The notes: generated by a model from the letters alone, not told the origin. DNA of 64,000 nt from Jejuia sp049889775 (GCA_049889775.1 JBMHCT010000020.1:271615-335614), one strand, 5' to 3'; numbered from the stretch's first letter, positions 52,160 through 60,733 are shown. Program-made: numbers and translations.

Positions 52160-52271
52160 TGTCAATTCGAGTGTCACGCCTTAGCGTGACGTATCGAGAA
52201 TAAGAATTTTAGTGTATTAACTTGTTCTCGATACGATTCCAACAAAAAAGTTGGAATCACTCGAACTGACA
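52160..52271. repeat. Family D composite palindrome, copy 1
   Basis: The outer arms are TGTCAATTCGAGTG and CACTCGAACTGACA. Inner arms GTATCGAGAA and TTCTCGATAC flank a centre. Two extra hairpins are nested: TCACGC-CTTA-GCGTGA and GATTCCAAC-AAAAAA-GTTGGAATC. Together they can fold as a branched structure of about 110 nt. Confidence 0.85.
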
Positions 52272-52272
52272 A

Positions 52273-53004
52273 TCATTTAAATATCATCACTAGCCTCTCA
52301 GAGGTTTTAGCATCAAACTTTCGCAATTTATAATCTCCGAAAATATCCAATAAATGCACACCAGCAGCGGCAAACAAGTTTTCAAAATCCGCTAAAGTAA
52401 ATGCCTTTACCCTCTCCTGAAAATTAAACACCCTACCATTAGCCTCAAAATTAATGTCTTTAATAATGTAGCCATCTTCCACATAACGTCTTTGGTAAAA
52501 TGTAATCCCATCCACTGTTTTACTGTCTTCAGGCACCAAATTAGCAATCACGTATTCGGTATTCATAAAATCAATCACCCCAAAACCCGTAGCGTTCAAA
52601 TCTGCTTTAATGGCCTGTATGGTCTTTAGGTTATCGGCATCATCCTCAAAATACCCAAAACTGGTAAACAAATTAAACACCGAATCAAAGCGCTTTGGGT
52701 AGGGTTTACACATATCGTGCACCTCAAAACGCAACCTATGGTTCTCAAACTGTTTTGCATGCGCAATACTATTCACACTCAAATCAATCCCCGTTACATC
52801 ATACCCAATCTTGTTCAAATACCGCGAATGGCGCCCTTTCCCACAAGCCAAATCCAAAATAGTACCACCCTCTGGCAAATTCAAATAATTGGTAAGGTTA
52901 TCCATAAACACCTGCGCCTCGGTATCATTTCTATCCCTATATAAAATATGGTAAAACCGCGTATCAAACCACGATTTAAACCACGTTGAAGTATCTTCCG
53001 TCAT
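52273..53004 (-). CDS. Class I SAM-dependent methyltransferase
   Basis: The start at 53004 (MTEDTSTWFKSWFDTRFYHILY) is chosen. The frame is open a further 32 codons upstream, but those (including SPSTVLRTGYKPDPIGEPPK) are encoded by repeat DNA. This gives 243 residues. The SAM motif is GGTILDLACGKGRHSRYLNKIGYDVTGIDLS, with RFDSVFNLFTSFGYFEDD as motif II/post-I. The FDTRFYHILYRDRND start is typical of a Bacteroidota methyltransferase group of unknown substrate. Confidence 0.88.
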   Translation of the reverse strand: MTEDTSTWFKSWFDTRFYHILYRDRNDTEAQVFMDNLTNYLNLPEGGTILDLACGKGRHSRYLNKIGYDVTGIDLSVNSIAHAKQFENHRLRFEVHDMCKPYPKRFDSVFNLFTSFGYFEDDADNLKTIQAIKADLNATGFGVIDFMNTEYVIANLVPEDSKTVDGITFYQRRYVEDGYIIKDINFEANGRVFNFQERVKAFTLADFENLFAAAGVHLLDIFGDYKLRKFDAKTSERLVMIFK

Positions 53005-53180
53005 ATATTCTTTTGGGGGTTCCCCTATCGGGTCGGGCTTGTAGCCTGTCCTGAGCACAGTCGAAGGGCTGTATCTTTTTCGAACTTGTTCTCGATACAA
53101 ATTTGTTCATGCTTCACAAATTCACTCGAACTGACATTTAAAAAAGGATGCCGCTGCAATCCCTAACCCACTTATTTGCT
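53005..53180 (-). repeat. Nested repeat cluster: family C copy 3 carrying other palindromes
   Basis: On the minus strand it runs TTAGGGATTGCAGCGGCATC ... AAGCCCGACCCGATAGGGG, the same ends as family C copies 1 and 2. Between them lie a half copy of family D (CTCGATAC...CACTCGAACTGACA, 53087-53138) and the palindrome CTGTCCTGAGCACAGTCGAAGG (about 53046). These look like elements inserted within an element. The DNA reads through in frame into the methyltransferase. Confidence 0.75.
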
Positions 53181-53265
53181 ATGGTCATTTAATTGACCGC
53201 AAAATTACACTATTTTTGCAACCTATTGTGTCCCACCCGCAATTTTAAACAAAGTCAAATCCCGA

Positions 53266-53385
53266 TGTCAGTTCGAGTGATTTTGAGGCGCGAAAAATTG
53301 TATCGAGAACCATTCATAAGACCAAAATTCTTATTCTCGATACTAATTTTACTCATTATAATCGTAAAATTCACTCGAACTGACA
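53266..53385. repeat. Family D composite palindrome, copy 2
   Basis: Outer arms TGTCAGTTCGAGTGA and TCACTCGAACTGACA; inner arms GTATCGAGAA and TTCTCGATAC. The centre differs from copy 1. Together with the cluster at 53005 it fills the whole gap between the two methyltransferase genes, and no other gene or signal is visible there. Confidence 0.85.
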
Positions 53386-53441
53386 GAATTTTGTTAAAAT
53401 GCGAAAAGGCATAAAGGTTATTTAATAATTGGACGAAAACT

Positions 53442-54599
53442 ATGGCCGAAAATTTCAATATGGTAGCCAAAACCTTATTTGGTTTTGAAGAGATACTCGA
53501 AAAGGAACTCACACAACTCGGAGCAATGCATGTTAAAAAAGGCATACGCGTTGTAGAATTCGTAGGAGACCAAGGGTTTATGTACAAAGCCAACTTAGGC
53601 TTGCGTACCGCCATAAAGATTTTAAAACCCATAAAAACCTTTCGTGTTCGTAGTGAAAGCGACTTGTACGAGCAAATCAAAAAAATGCCTTGGGAACAGT
53701 ATTTAAAACCCACAGGCTCTTTAGCGGTAGATGCCACCATACATTCCGATTTGTTTAAACACTCGCTCTTTATCGCCCAAAAAACAAAAGACGCCATTGT
53801 AGACCGTTTTCGTGAAAACACAGGCCAACGCCCTAATGTAGATTTAAAATTTCCCGACCTAAAAATAAACGTGCGCATTTCCAGAAAGGAATGTACCGTT
53901 TCTTTAGATACTTCGGGCGATTCTCTGCATAAACGAGGTTATAAACTCGCCACCAATATTGCACCCATAAACGAAGTATTGGCAGCAGGATTGATTATGT
54001 TATCAGGTTGGGATGGACAATCGGACTTTATGGACCCCATGTGTGGTTCGGGAACCATTCCCATTGAAGCGGCGATGATAGCCTGTAATATCCCACCAAA
54101 CTTCATGCGAAAGGAATTTGCTTTTGAGCGTTGGCAAGATTGGGATGTAGACCTTTTTGAAAAAATTGAAGAATCCCTGTTAAAGAAAACTCGAGATTTT
54201 CATCACCAAATTATTGGGTACGATAAAGCCCCTAGTGCCGTTCGTAAAGCCCAAGAAAACGTAAAACATGCCAATTTAGAGGATTTTATCACCATAAAGC
54301 ACGAGGATTTCTTTAAAACCCAAAAAGGCAAACAACAAAAACTGCATATGGTATTTAACCCGCCCTATGGCGAACGTTTAGATATTGATATGCAGCAGTT
54401 TTACAAAGACATTGGTGATACTCTAAAACAAAGTTACCCAGGTACCGATGCATGGTTAATTACCAGTAATATGGATGCCCTAAAACACGTTGGCCTGCGC
54501 CCTTCAAGAAAAATACATCTTTATAATGCCAAATTAGAATCGCGTTTGGTAAAATATGTGATGTATGAAGGTAGTAAGAAGGGGAAGTATATGAAATAG
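53442..54599 (+). CDS. THUMP-domain class I SAM-dependent RNA methyltransferase (RlmL N-terminal type)
   Basis: A 385-residue protein starting MAENFNMVAKTLFGFEEILEKELTQLG. The THUMP domain is at ~45-155 (ALFIAQKTKDAIVDRFRENTGQRPNVDLKFPDLKINVRIS region), followed by a UPF0020 methyltransferase domain with MDPMCGSGTIPIEAAMIA and the catalytic VFNPPYGERL. It corresponds to the N-terminal, m2G2445-forming half of E. coli RlmL/YcbY and probably modifies 23S rRNA. Confidence 0.9.
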   Translation: MAENFNMVAKTLFGFEEILEKELTQLGAMHVKKGIRVVEFVGDQGFMYKANLGLRTAIKILKPIKTFRVRSESDLYEQIKKMPWEQYLKPTGSLAVDATIHSDLFKHSLFIAQKTKDAIVDRFRENTGQRPNVDLKFPDLKINVRISRKECTVSLDTSGDSLHKRGYKLATNIAPINEVLAAGLIMLSGWDGQSDFMDPMCGSGTIPIEAAMIACNIPPNFMRKEFAFERWQDWDVDLFEKIEESLLKKTRDFHHQIIGYDKAPSAVRKAQENVKHANLEDFITIKHEDFFKTQKGKQQKLHMVFNPPYGERLDIDMQQFYKDIGDTLKQSYPGTDAWLITSNMDALKHVGLRPSRKIHLYNAKLESRLVKYVMYEGSKKGKYMK

Positions 54600-54747
54600 A
54601 TGTTTTGAGTTACATTTAATGGGGCTAGTAAATGAAACGTAGCTGATTTGATTCATTAATTTTAAGATTAATAGCCGCATTAAATTTATACAATATCTCT
54701 TAAGCGATTAAACCGCTATTCTTTTTATAAGTTGTTGTAGTCAGTGT

Positions 54748-57012
54748 TTATTCTCCTATCAATCCTTTCCAATGCAATTCATCATTATTTTCTATGTGAG
54801 TCAAAAGCTCTTTGACAGCTCCTTCAATTTGAAGTAATTTATCATCGTGACGTTGAACTTTTTCTACTTGATTTTGATGAGAAAACCAATGAAGAAGTTT
54901 AGTGTTATGATATGGTCTGTCTGTTGGATTAAATACCTCTTTAACTCTACGGTCGACTTCTTTTTCACTCGGGTATTTCATTAACGTATAGAGTTCCAAA
55001 AACCTTCTTACAGCATTTGGTAAAATTAAAATATTTGGAAAATCTTCCTTATCTTCTAATTCTGAGAAAGCTTTTATTATTTCAAATAAACCTACATATT
55101 CTGATTTATAGCTACTGAATGCTTTTGGTAACTTCTTTATAATTGCTTTACTTTCTTTTAAACGCTGAATATAGTATAGTGGTCTTTTATTTTCGCCAGC
55201 TTCTTTGTTAGTCGGACCAAATAATCTAGTATCTAATAGAACGGATAAAAATTCAAAGCTATGCGTCGAAATAAAAAGTTGCTTAAAACTGTTTTTGGAA
55301 AAAAAGTTGTGAATCAAAGACCTAACTTGAAAAATGTGATTGCTATCTAAACTTGATATTGGGTCGTCAATAAATACTATAGTTTTCTCTAGTTTAGATT
55401 CTTCATTTAACGATTTAAGCTCTGTTAAGAAGTAGGAAAAAGCAATAGCTGATTTTTCACCCTCGCTTAGATTTGTAGCAGGAAATGTATCTCGCTTTAG
55501 AATAAACTTGTCATCCGAAATATCAATTTTTATATCGTCTCTATTTAGCAATAATTCCAAACTTGTATTTAGTTCCTCCTTTCCTTTAACTTTATCGCTT
55601 AACTGAGAGTTCAAACTCAAAATTTCATTATCGTTATCAGCTATTCTTGTTTCAATTGTGTCAATTGTAGATTTTGCTGAATTACTCTCTTTTTCTTTGG
55701 ATAGATAATCTTCAGATTTTAGGTATTCTGCAACATAGTGATTTAACATTTTATTCACCGCTTTCTTTTTTCTTTCATCAAATTCAGAAAGCCAAGTGTT
55801 ATGTTTTTTGAGAATAGACTCAATATTTGTCACGTCTCTTGTCAAAGCAACTTCATCTATATTTGCTGCTGGAATAGAGTTGAAAATGTGTTTACCTTTT
55901 AAATCGAGATCGGTTTTCAGAGTTTTTAGTTGATTTTTATAAGCTTTTAGATTGTTTTTATAAGTAGCAATATTCTCTTGATATTCCTTTCTATATGCCT
56001 CTCCTAATTTTAGCTCATTTTCAAATGTTAATGAAACTAACTCTTTTTCATTCTCAATTCTTTCTCTTATACTGGAAATCTCATCTTGAATCGCTTGTAG
56101 TTTCTTTGAATAATAAGAGTTTAAATTTTCTATTCTATTGTTAGGTAAACTATTGGTGCAAAATTTACAGTTTTCTTCATTTTTATGCAGAGAAATTCCT
56201 TTCTGTACCCAATCAAAAAGTTCCTTATCCTTATCTAATTCTGGAAATGAAATTGCTTTTGGTGCAGAATCTTCTAGAACTTTTTTTACATCGGAAGTTA
56301 GTGAAATCAAATTTTCGCTGAATTCGAAATTATCATCTAGTTCTAAGAAAGTATTTTGCGATAATGCTTGTTCTTTGGTTTCATCTTTCTTTATTGAATC
56401 CAAAATGTATTTCTCTAAATCGGATTTAACAGTATTCGCTCTAGTTTGGAAATGAGATTTATTAAACTCGTGAGTTTGCAATAATCTTGGTAGATATTCC
56501 TCACGAACCTCTTTCGCTTGGTCAGAAAATTTGCCGTTAGGCTTATTATATTCTGAAAATCGATTTACAATTTTCCTGTATCGTTCTTCCTTTATTTTGA
56601 CAAGTCTTTCATTTTCATTTTCTAGCTTGTCAAGTTTAGACTTAATATCTCCAGCTGGGTCACCTAAATAAAATGAAATGGGCTCAATATCTGAGCCTGG
56701 TAAATCCCAAGTAAAAACCCTTTTTATGTATTCTGAATTAAAAACTTTAATTATGAAAGGGCAATCCGTTATGTTTTCTTGATTTACTGAAATTGAACTC
56801 TCGTTATGTTCTATTTCAAAGTCAAATTCTGAACCTTGAAAATGTCTTTCAGCATTCTTAAATTCTAAAAGTTCGAATAGTTTTGATAAAGTAGTTTTAC
56901 CGGAATAGTTCCATCCATATATAAGGTTCTTCTTTTTGAAAACATCCAATTGATTCCAAGAAAAATCCTTGTAAATTCCAAAGTTTTTTATTCTTGAAAC
57001 TTTATTTATCAT
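54748..57012 (-). CDS. RloC/PrrC-like ABC-type ATPase, probable anticodon nuclease
   Basis: A 754-residue AAA_13-type protein. Walker A GWNYSGKTT is at 33-41. Coiled coils span ~120-215 and ~300-490, with a CKFC zinc-hook-like CxxC at 282-285. The ABC signature LSEGEK is at 515-520, Walker B TIVFIDDP at 544-551 and the H-loop STHS near 582. The C-terminal part contains NAVRRFLE (R669-x3-E673) and, 39 residues on, H712 in HWFSHQ, the spacing of the Arg-Glu-His triad of PrrC/RloC tRNA anticodon nucleases. This would make it a stand-alone antiviral tRNase gated by an SMC-like ATPase. It is flanked by repeats and non-core sequence, suggesting acquired DNA. Confidence 0.78.
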   Translation of the reverse strand: MINKVSRIKNFGIYKDFSWNQLDVFKKKNLIYGWNYSGKTTLSKLFELLEFKNAERHFQGSEFDFEIEHNESSISVNQENITDCPFIIKVFNSEYIKRVFTWDLPGSDIEPISFYLGDPAGDIKSKLDKLENENERLVKIKEERYRKIVNRFSEYNKPNGKFSDQAKEVREEYLPRLLQTHEFNKSHFQTRANTVKSDLEKYILDSIKKDETKEQALSQNTFLELDDNFEFSENLISLTSDVKKVLEDSAPKAISFPELDKDKELFDWVQKGISLHKNEENCKFCTNSLPNNRIENLNSYYSKKLQAIQDEISSIRERIENEKELVSLTFENELKLGEAYRKEYQENIATYKNNLKAYKNQLKTLKTDLDLKGKHIFNSIPAANIDEVALTRDVTNIESILKKHNTWLSEFDERKKKAVNKMLNHYVAEYLKSEDYLSKEKESNSAKSTIDTIETRIADNDNEILSLNSQLSDKVKGKEELNTSLELLLNRDDIKIDISDDKFILKRDTFPATNLSEGEKSAIAFSYFLTELKSLNEESKLEKTIVFIDDPISSLDSNHIFQVRSLIHNFFSKNSFKQLFISTHSFEFLSVLLDTRLFGPTNKEAGENKRPLYYIQRLKESKAIIKKLPKAFSSYKSEYVGLFEIIKAFSELEDKEDFPNILILPNAVRRFLELYTLMKYPSEKEVDRRVKEVFNPTDRPYHNTKLLHWFSHQNQVEKVQRHDDKLLQIEGAVKELLTHIENNDELHWKGLIGE

Positions 57013-57139
57013 AATTTGGTTTGCATTGGCTACATCGGTTGGATATAGTTCCGTTTAATAAACTATTACATTAGACAAACGAAGCTAGAATTTTCTTTCA
57101 AATAAATCAATAAGTACTTATACGTAATTATCAACAATT

Positions 57140-57250
57140 ACGTCATTACGAGAAGTGAGGCACGAGCGACGAAGTAATCTCATTCAACCAAAAGAACAAT
57201 GTGGCGTACTATTAAGGAGATTGCTTCGTCCTTCGTCCTCGCAGTGACGT
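57140..57250. repeat. Family E inverted repeat
   Basis: CGTCATTACGAGAAGTGAGG, then CACGAGCGACGAAGTAATCTC, is mirrored by GAGATTGCTTCGTCCTTCGTCCTCGCAGTGACG on the other side of a ~40-bp centre. This GTCATT-GCGAG...GAAG-AATCTC type is widespread in bacterial genomes of this phylum. Confidence 0.85.
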
Positions 57251-57285
57251 TATTTTTTTAAAATTTCGAAAAGAAAATCCACCAA

Positions 57286-57325
57286 TCATTACGAAGAAGT
57301 GAGGCACGACTGAAGTAATCTCAAT
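57286..57325. repeat. Family E half copy
   Basis: CATTACGAAGAAGTGAGGCACGACTGAAGTAATCTCAA repeats the left arm of the 57140 element with small deletions. With it, this accounts for the whole 57013-57360 gap; no gene is visible there. Confidence 0.75.
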
Positions 57326-57360
57326 TTACAAAATAACAAACTAGTAATCCCTTTAATTAG

Positions 57361-57948
57361 TTAGTTTGATTTCTTATTTAGTGGTATTTCAATACCAAGC
57401 GCAAAAGCACCAACAAACTGTTCTACACTGGGTTGTAAATAATACGTTAAAGCCAAATCGACACTGGAATTTTTACCTAGTTCTAATCCAAGCGTTATTG
57501 GAATATGATAAATAATCCCACCTTTGTCAATATTATCAAAGAACGTCATTGTTTCAAATTTGCCAATAGAAGCGCCAATACCTAATTCAATAAACGGACT
57601 AACATATGGTATTGGCGCACGAACTCTTGCTTTTCCACCCAGTAAAACCCCACTAGATTCTGCTTTCTCATCTGTTGGGTTATCATTCAAATCCTTTCCA
57701 TTTGAGTTGGTAAATATAACACCAACATAAGGTCTAAATTCTATCCAAGAAGCAGCTTTCAATATCAACTCTGCTTGAGCAAAAAAACCTTGGTCTGCAA
57801 TTTCTCCAACACTGTTATACGGTGAGCTAATACCCAAACCAATTTGTGCGTTTATCGCTTTTTCCTTTATAAATTGAGCTTGAAGAAAATTGGAAGTACA
57901 TACAATTGAAATAAAAATAATTGAGGTTTTACGCATTTTGATTTTCAA
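57361..57948 (-). CDS. Outer-membrane beta-barrel-like secreted protein
   Basis: A 195-residue protein with a signal peptide (RKTSIIFISIVCTSNFLQAQ). Alternating hydrophobic strands (INAQIGLGISSPYNSVGEI, FFAQAELILKAASWIEFRPYVGV, ARVRAPIPYVSPFIELGIGASIG, IPITLGLELGKNSSVDLALTYYL) and a C-terminal amphipathic strand indicate an eight-stranded OMP_b-brl-type barrel. No partner is evident. Confidence 0.75.
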   Translation of the reverse strand: MKIKMRKTSIIFISIVCTSNFLQAQFIKEKAINAQIGLGISSPYNSVGEIADQGFFAQAELILKAASWIEFRPYVGVIFTNSNGKDLNDNPTDEKAESSGVLLGGKARVRAPIPYVSPFIELGIGASIGKFETMTFFDNIDKGGIIYHIPITLGLELGKNSSVDLALTYYLQPSVEQFVGAFALGIEIPLNKKSN

Positions 57949-58121
57949 TATAGTTGTCTAACAAAAGTAGAGTTTTCGTACTTAAAATTAATGAAGAATT
58001 GTATGAAATTGTAAACAATTCTGTTCCTGTGAAAAGAGAATTATAAACGACGTGCATAATTTGTAATCAATATAAGGATTGATTGGTTTTACGTCCTTTC
58101 AATAATGTAAAATTGAAGTAT

Positions 58122-58151
58122 AAAAAAAGCGACCATAAAGGCCGCTTTTAT
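58122..58151. terminator. Intrinsic terminator of rpsA
   Basis: On the minus strand AAAGCGgCC / GGtCGCTTT (one mismatch) forms a hairpin around TTTAT with a run of seven Ts, directly after the rpsA stop. Confidence 0.8.
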
Positions 58152-58172
58152 AAATTTTAAATAGTGGTGGAA

Positions 58173-60005
58173 TTATTTTTTTCCGTCCATTTTATCTTTA
58201 AGAGCTTGTAAAGCATCGTTTGCATCACCTAAAGTTGGTTTTGCTTCTGCTGCCATAGCTTCTGCTTTTCTTGCAGCCGCTTTTACGTTTGCAGCTTCTT
58301 CAGCTTTGTGTATAGCAGCATGAGAGGCTACTACACGTTTAAACTCTTTGTTAAATTCAATAATCTTGAATTCTGCTTCTTCTCCTTTTTTCAACTTACT
58401 ACCGTCTTCTTTCTCTAGGTGACGTTGTGGTACAAAAGCAACGATATCCTCGTTAAATGCAATTGTAGCACCTTTGTCAACTATTTCAGTAATAGCAGCA
58501 GTGTGTGTGGTGTTTAAAGCAAATTCAGTTTCGTACTTATCCCAAGGATTTTCAGTAGTTTGTTTGTGACCTAAACTTAGTTTACGTCCTTCAACGTCTA
58601 ACTCAAGTACAATAACATCTAACTTGTCTCCAACTGCACAGAACTCACTTGGGTGCTTGATTTTCTTAGTCCAAGATAAATCTGAGATATAAATTAATCC
58701 GTCAATACCTTCTTCTAATTCAACAAATACACCAAAGTTGGTAAAGTTACGTACAATACCAGTATGCTTAGACCCTAATGGGTATTTAGCAGTAATGTCT
58801 GTCCATGGATCTGGCGTTAATTGCTTGATACCAAGAGACATTTTTCTGTCTTCTCTATCTAAAGTTAAGATTTGAGCTTCAACTTCGTCACCTACAGCTA
58901 CGAAATCTTGAGCTGAACGTAAGTGCGTAGACCAAGACATTTCAGAAACGTGGATCAAACCTTCAACACCATCAGCAACTTCGATAAATGCACCGTAATC
59001 TGCAATTACAACCACTTTACCTTTTACTTTATCGCCAACTTTAACTTCTTCTCCAAGTGCTTCCCATGGGTGCTTGCTTAATTGCTTAAGACCTAATTGG
59101 ATTCTAGATTTATCTTCATCAAAATCAAGAATTACAACATTTAATTTCTGATCTAACTCAACAATCTCATTTGGATGGTTAATTCTAGACCAAGATAAAT
59201 CTGTAATATGTACTAATCCGTCAACACCACCAAGATCAATAAATACACCGTAAGACGTGATGTTTTTAACCACACCTTCTAATACTTGACCTTTTTCTAA
59301 TTGACCAATGATTTCTTTCTTTTGTTCCTCGATATCAGCTTCGATAAGAGCTTTATGAGAAACTACTACGTTTTTGAATTCGTGGTTGATTTTTACAACT
59401 TTGAATTCCATAGTTTTATTTACATACTGATCGTAATCTCTAATTGGCTTAACATCAATTTGAGAACCTGGTAAGAATGCTTCAATACCGAAAACATCCA
59501 CAATCATACCACCTTTAGTTCTGCACTTAACAAAACCGTTAACGATTTCACCAGTGTCATGCGCAGCGTTTACACGATCCCAAGCTTTAATTACACGCGC
59601 TTTTCTGTGAGATAATACTAATTGACCAGTAGCGTCTTCGCGCACATCAATTAATACCTCTACCTTATCGCCTACAGATAAGTTTGGATTGTAACGGAAC
59701 TCGTTTAAAGAGATAACACCTTCAGACTTTGCGTTAATGTCGATAATCGCATCTCTATCCGTGATGTGGATTACTTTACCTTCAACTACTTCATCATCTA
59801 AAGTGTCAACAAAATTCTCAGCTACTAATTTTTCAAATTCTTGAAGTTGTTTGTCGTCTACCTCATCAATACCTTCTTGGTAATTGTGCCAGTTAAACTC
59901 TTTTAAGAATTTTTCAGGGTTTGCTTGAGCTTCTGATACTACAGGAGCTTCCACAGTTTGTGCTTCAGTTGCTTCAACTTCAGCTTGTTTTGCTTTTTCA
60001 GCCAT
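58173..60005 (-). CDS. rpsA: 30S ribosomal protein S1
   Basis: A 610-residue protein with an acidic N-terminal extension (AEKAKQAEVEATEAQTVEAP) and six S1/OB-fold repeats, for example VVEGKVIHITDRDAIIDIN, EIVNGFVKCRTKGGMIVDVFG, VLEGVVKNITSYGVFIDLGGVDGLVHITDLSW and HTGIVRNFTNFGVFVELEEGIDGLIYISDLSW. It binds mRNA and aids translation initiation, which is of special weight in Bacteroidota where Shine-Dalgarno pairing is weak. It has a long structured leader and a terminator. cmk lies nearby, as in many bacteria, but with ygaU-like gene between. Confidence 0.97.
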   Translation of the reverse strand: MAEKAKQAEVEATEAQTVEAPVVSEAQANPEKFLKEFNWHNYQEGIDEVDDKQLQEFEKLVAENFVDTLDDEVVEGKVIHITDRDAIIDINAKSEGVISLNEFRYNPNLSVGDKVEVLIDVREDATGQLVLSHRKARVIKAWDRVNAAHDTGEIVNGFVKCRTKGGMIVDVFGIEAFLPGSQIDVKPIRDYDQYVNKTMEFKVVKINHEFKNVVVSHKALIEADIEEQKKEIIGQLEKGQVLEGVVKNITSYGVFIDLGGVDGLVHITDLSWSRINHPNEIVELDQKLNVVILDFDEDKSRIQLGLKQLSKHPWEALGEEVKVGDKVKGKVVVIADYGAFIEVADGVEGLIHVSEMSWSTHLRSAQDFVAVGDEVEAQILTLDREDRKMSLGIKQLTPDPWTDITAKYPLGSKHTGIVRNFTNFGVFVELEEGIDGLIYISDLSWTKKIKHPSEFCAVGDKLDVIVLELDVEGRKLSLGHKQTTENPWDKYETEFALNTTHTAAITEIVDKGATIAFNEDIVAFVPQRHLEKEDGSKLKKGEEAEFKIIEFNKEFKRVVASHAAIHKAEEAANVKAAARKAEAMAAEAKPTLGDANDALQALKDKMDGKK

Positions 60006-60028
60006 TTAATAATAAACAATGTAAGGTT

Positions 60029-60060
60029 TTCCGGTTCTGCGGAAGCGCAATTACATTGCG
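60029..60060 (-). promoter_or_regulatory. Paired hairpins in the rpsA 5' leader
   Basis: TTCCG/CGGAA (60029-60044, loop GTTCTG as read on +) and CGCAAT/ATTGCG (60046-60060, loop TAC on +) are two adjacent perfect stems 24-55 nt before the rpsA start. Autogenous control of S1 through its leader is known in E. coli; a similar role here is inference. Confidence 0.5.
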
Positions 60061-60170
60061 ATTTGTATTCTGTATATTTCGAAAAGTTAACCGCTTAATA
60101 CACAGAAGTGTTATAACATAGTTTTTCTAAAATCCTCTTTATCTTTTCGATACTGCGCTAAAAAGGAGTG

Positions 60171-60178
60171 CAAAAATA
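60171..60178 (-). promoter_or_regulatory. -7 box upstream of rpsA
   Basis: On the minus strand TATTTTTG fits TAnnTTTG. It would give a leader of about 160 nt. Between it and the LysM gene start at 60351 I see nothing further. Confidence 0.4.
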
Positions 60179-60350
60179 TACATTTTCAACCAATTAGCCT
60201 AATTAAAATAATTTAAAGAAAACTTGTGACTTAGAAATAAAGTATGTGTCCAACAAATGAAAACAAATTGTTCATGGTTCAAATAGTAGTTTAGCTAAAA
60301 ATTATTGTTATATTGAGCATGAAAAACTATTAATTATAAAATTAAAAATC

Positions 60351-60728
60351 ATGGTAAAAGCGAAATATCAAGCGGTTTTAGATTTAGGAGAATCTTTAAG
60401 TATACAAGACGGTGAGGTTAGCGAGGAAAATGGTGTTCTAAAAATTAAGGGAACTGCCAAAACGCAATACGAGAAGAACATCCTTTGGGATAAGATTAAA
60501 GAAATTGGTGGGGATAGTCCTAGTGATATTAAAGCAAACATTCAGGTGGCAGATGCCTCTGTATATCACAGACATATTGTGAAAAGCGGTGAAACTTTGG
60601 GTAAGATAGCTATTCAATATTATGGAAAGGCGTCAAAGTATCAGGATATCTTCAAAGCTAATACTGATATTCTTAAGAATCCAGACTTAATTTATCCAGA
60701 TCAGGAATTAATTATACCAAATCCATAA
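60351..60728 (+). CDS. BON-LysM protein, YgaU/Kbp-like
   Basis: A 125-residue protein. The first ~60 residues form a BON-like domain (DGEVSEENGVLKIKGTAKTQYEKNILWDKIKEIGG), and the last 50 a LysM domain (YHRHIVKSGETLGKIAIQYYGKASKYQDIFKANTDILKNPDLIYPDQELIIP). This is the E. coli YgaU/Kbp layout, where the protein binds K+ in the cytoplasm. No signal peptide is present, in agreement. Confidence 0.9.
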   Translation: MVKAKYQAVLDLGESLSIQDGEVSEENGVLKIKGTAKTQYEKNILWDKIKEIGGDSPSDIKANIQVADASVYHRHIVKSGETLGKIAIQYYGKASKYQDIFKANTDILKNPDLIYPDQELIIPNP

Positions 60729-60733
60729 TAAAA

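Noticed and set aside
53193..53878. Frames on both strands across the family D repeat and antisense to the THUMP methyltransferase
   Set aside because: They translate the repeat arms and the complement of a well-supported gene.
57140..57325. Repeated GTCATTACGAG units as a CRISPR array
   Set aside because: Only one inverted pair and one half copy, no regular spacing, no cas genes.
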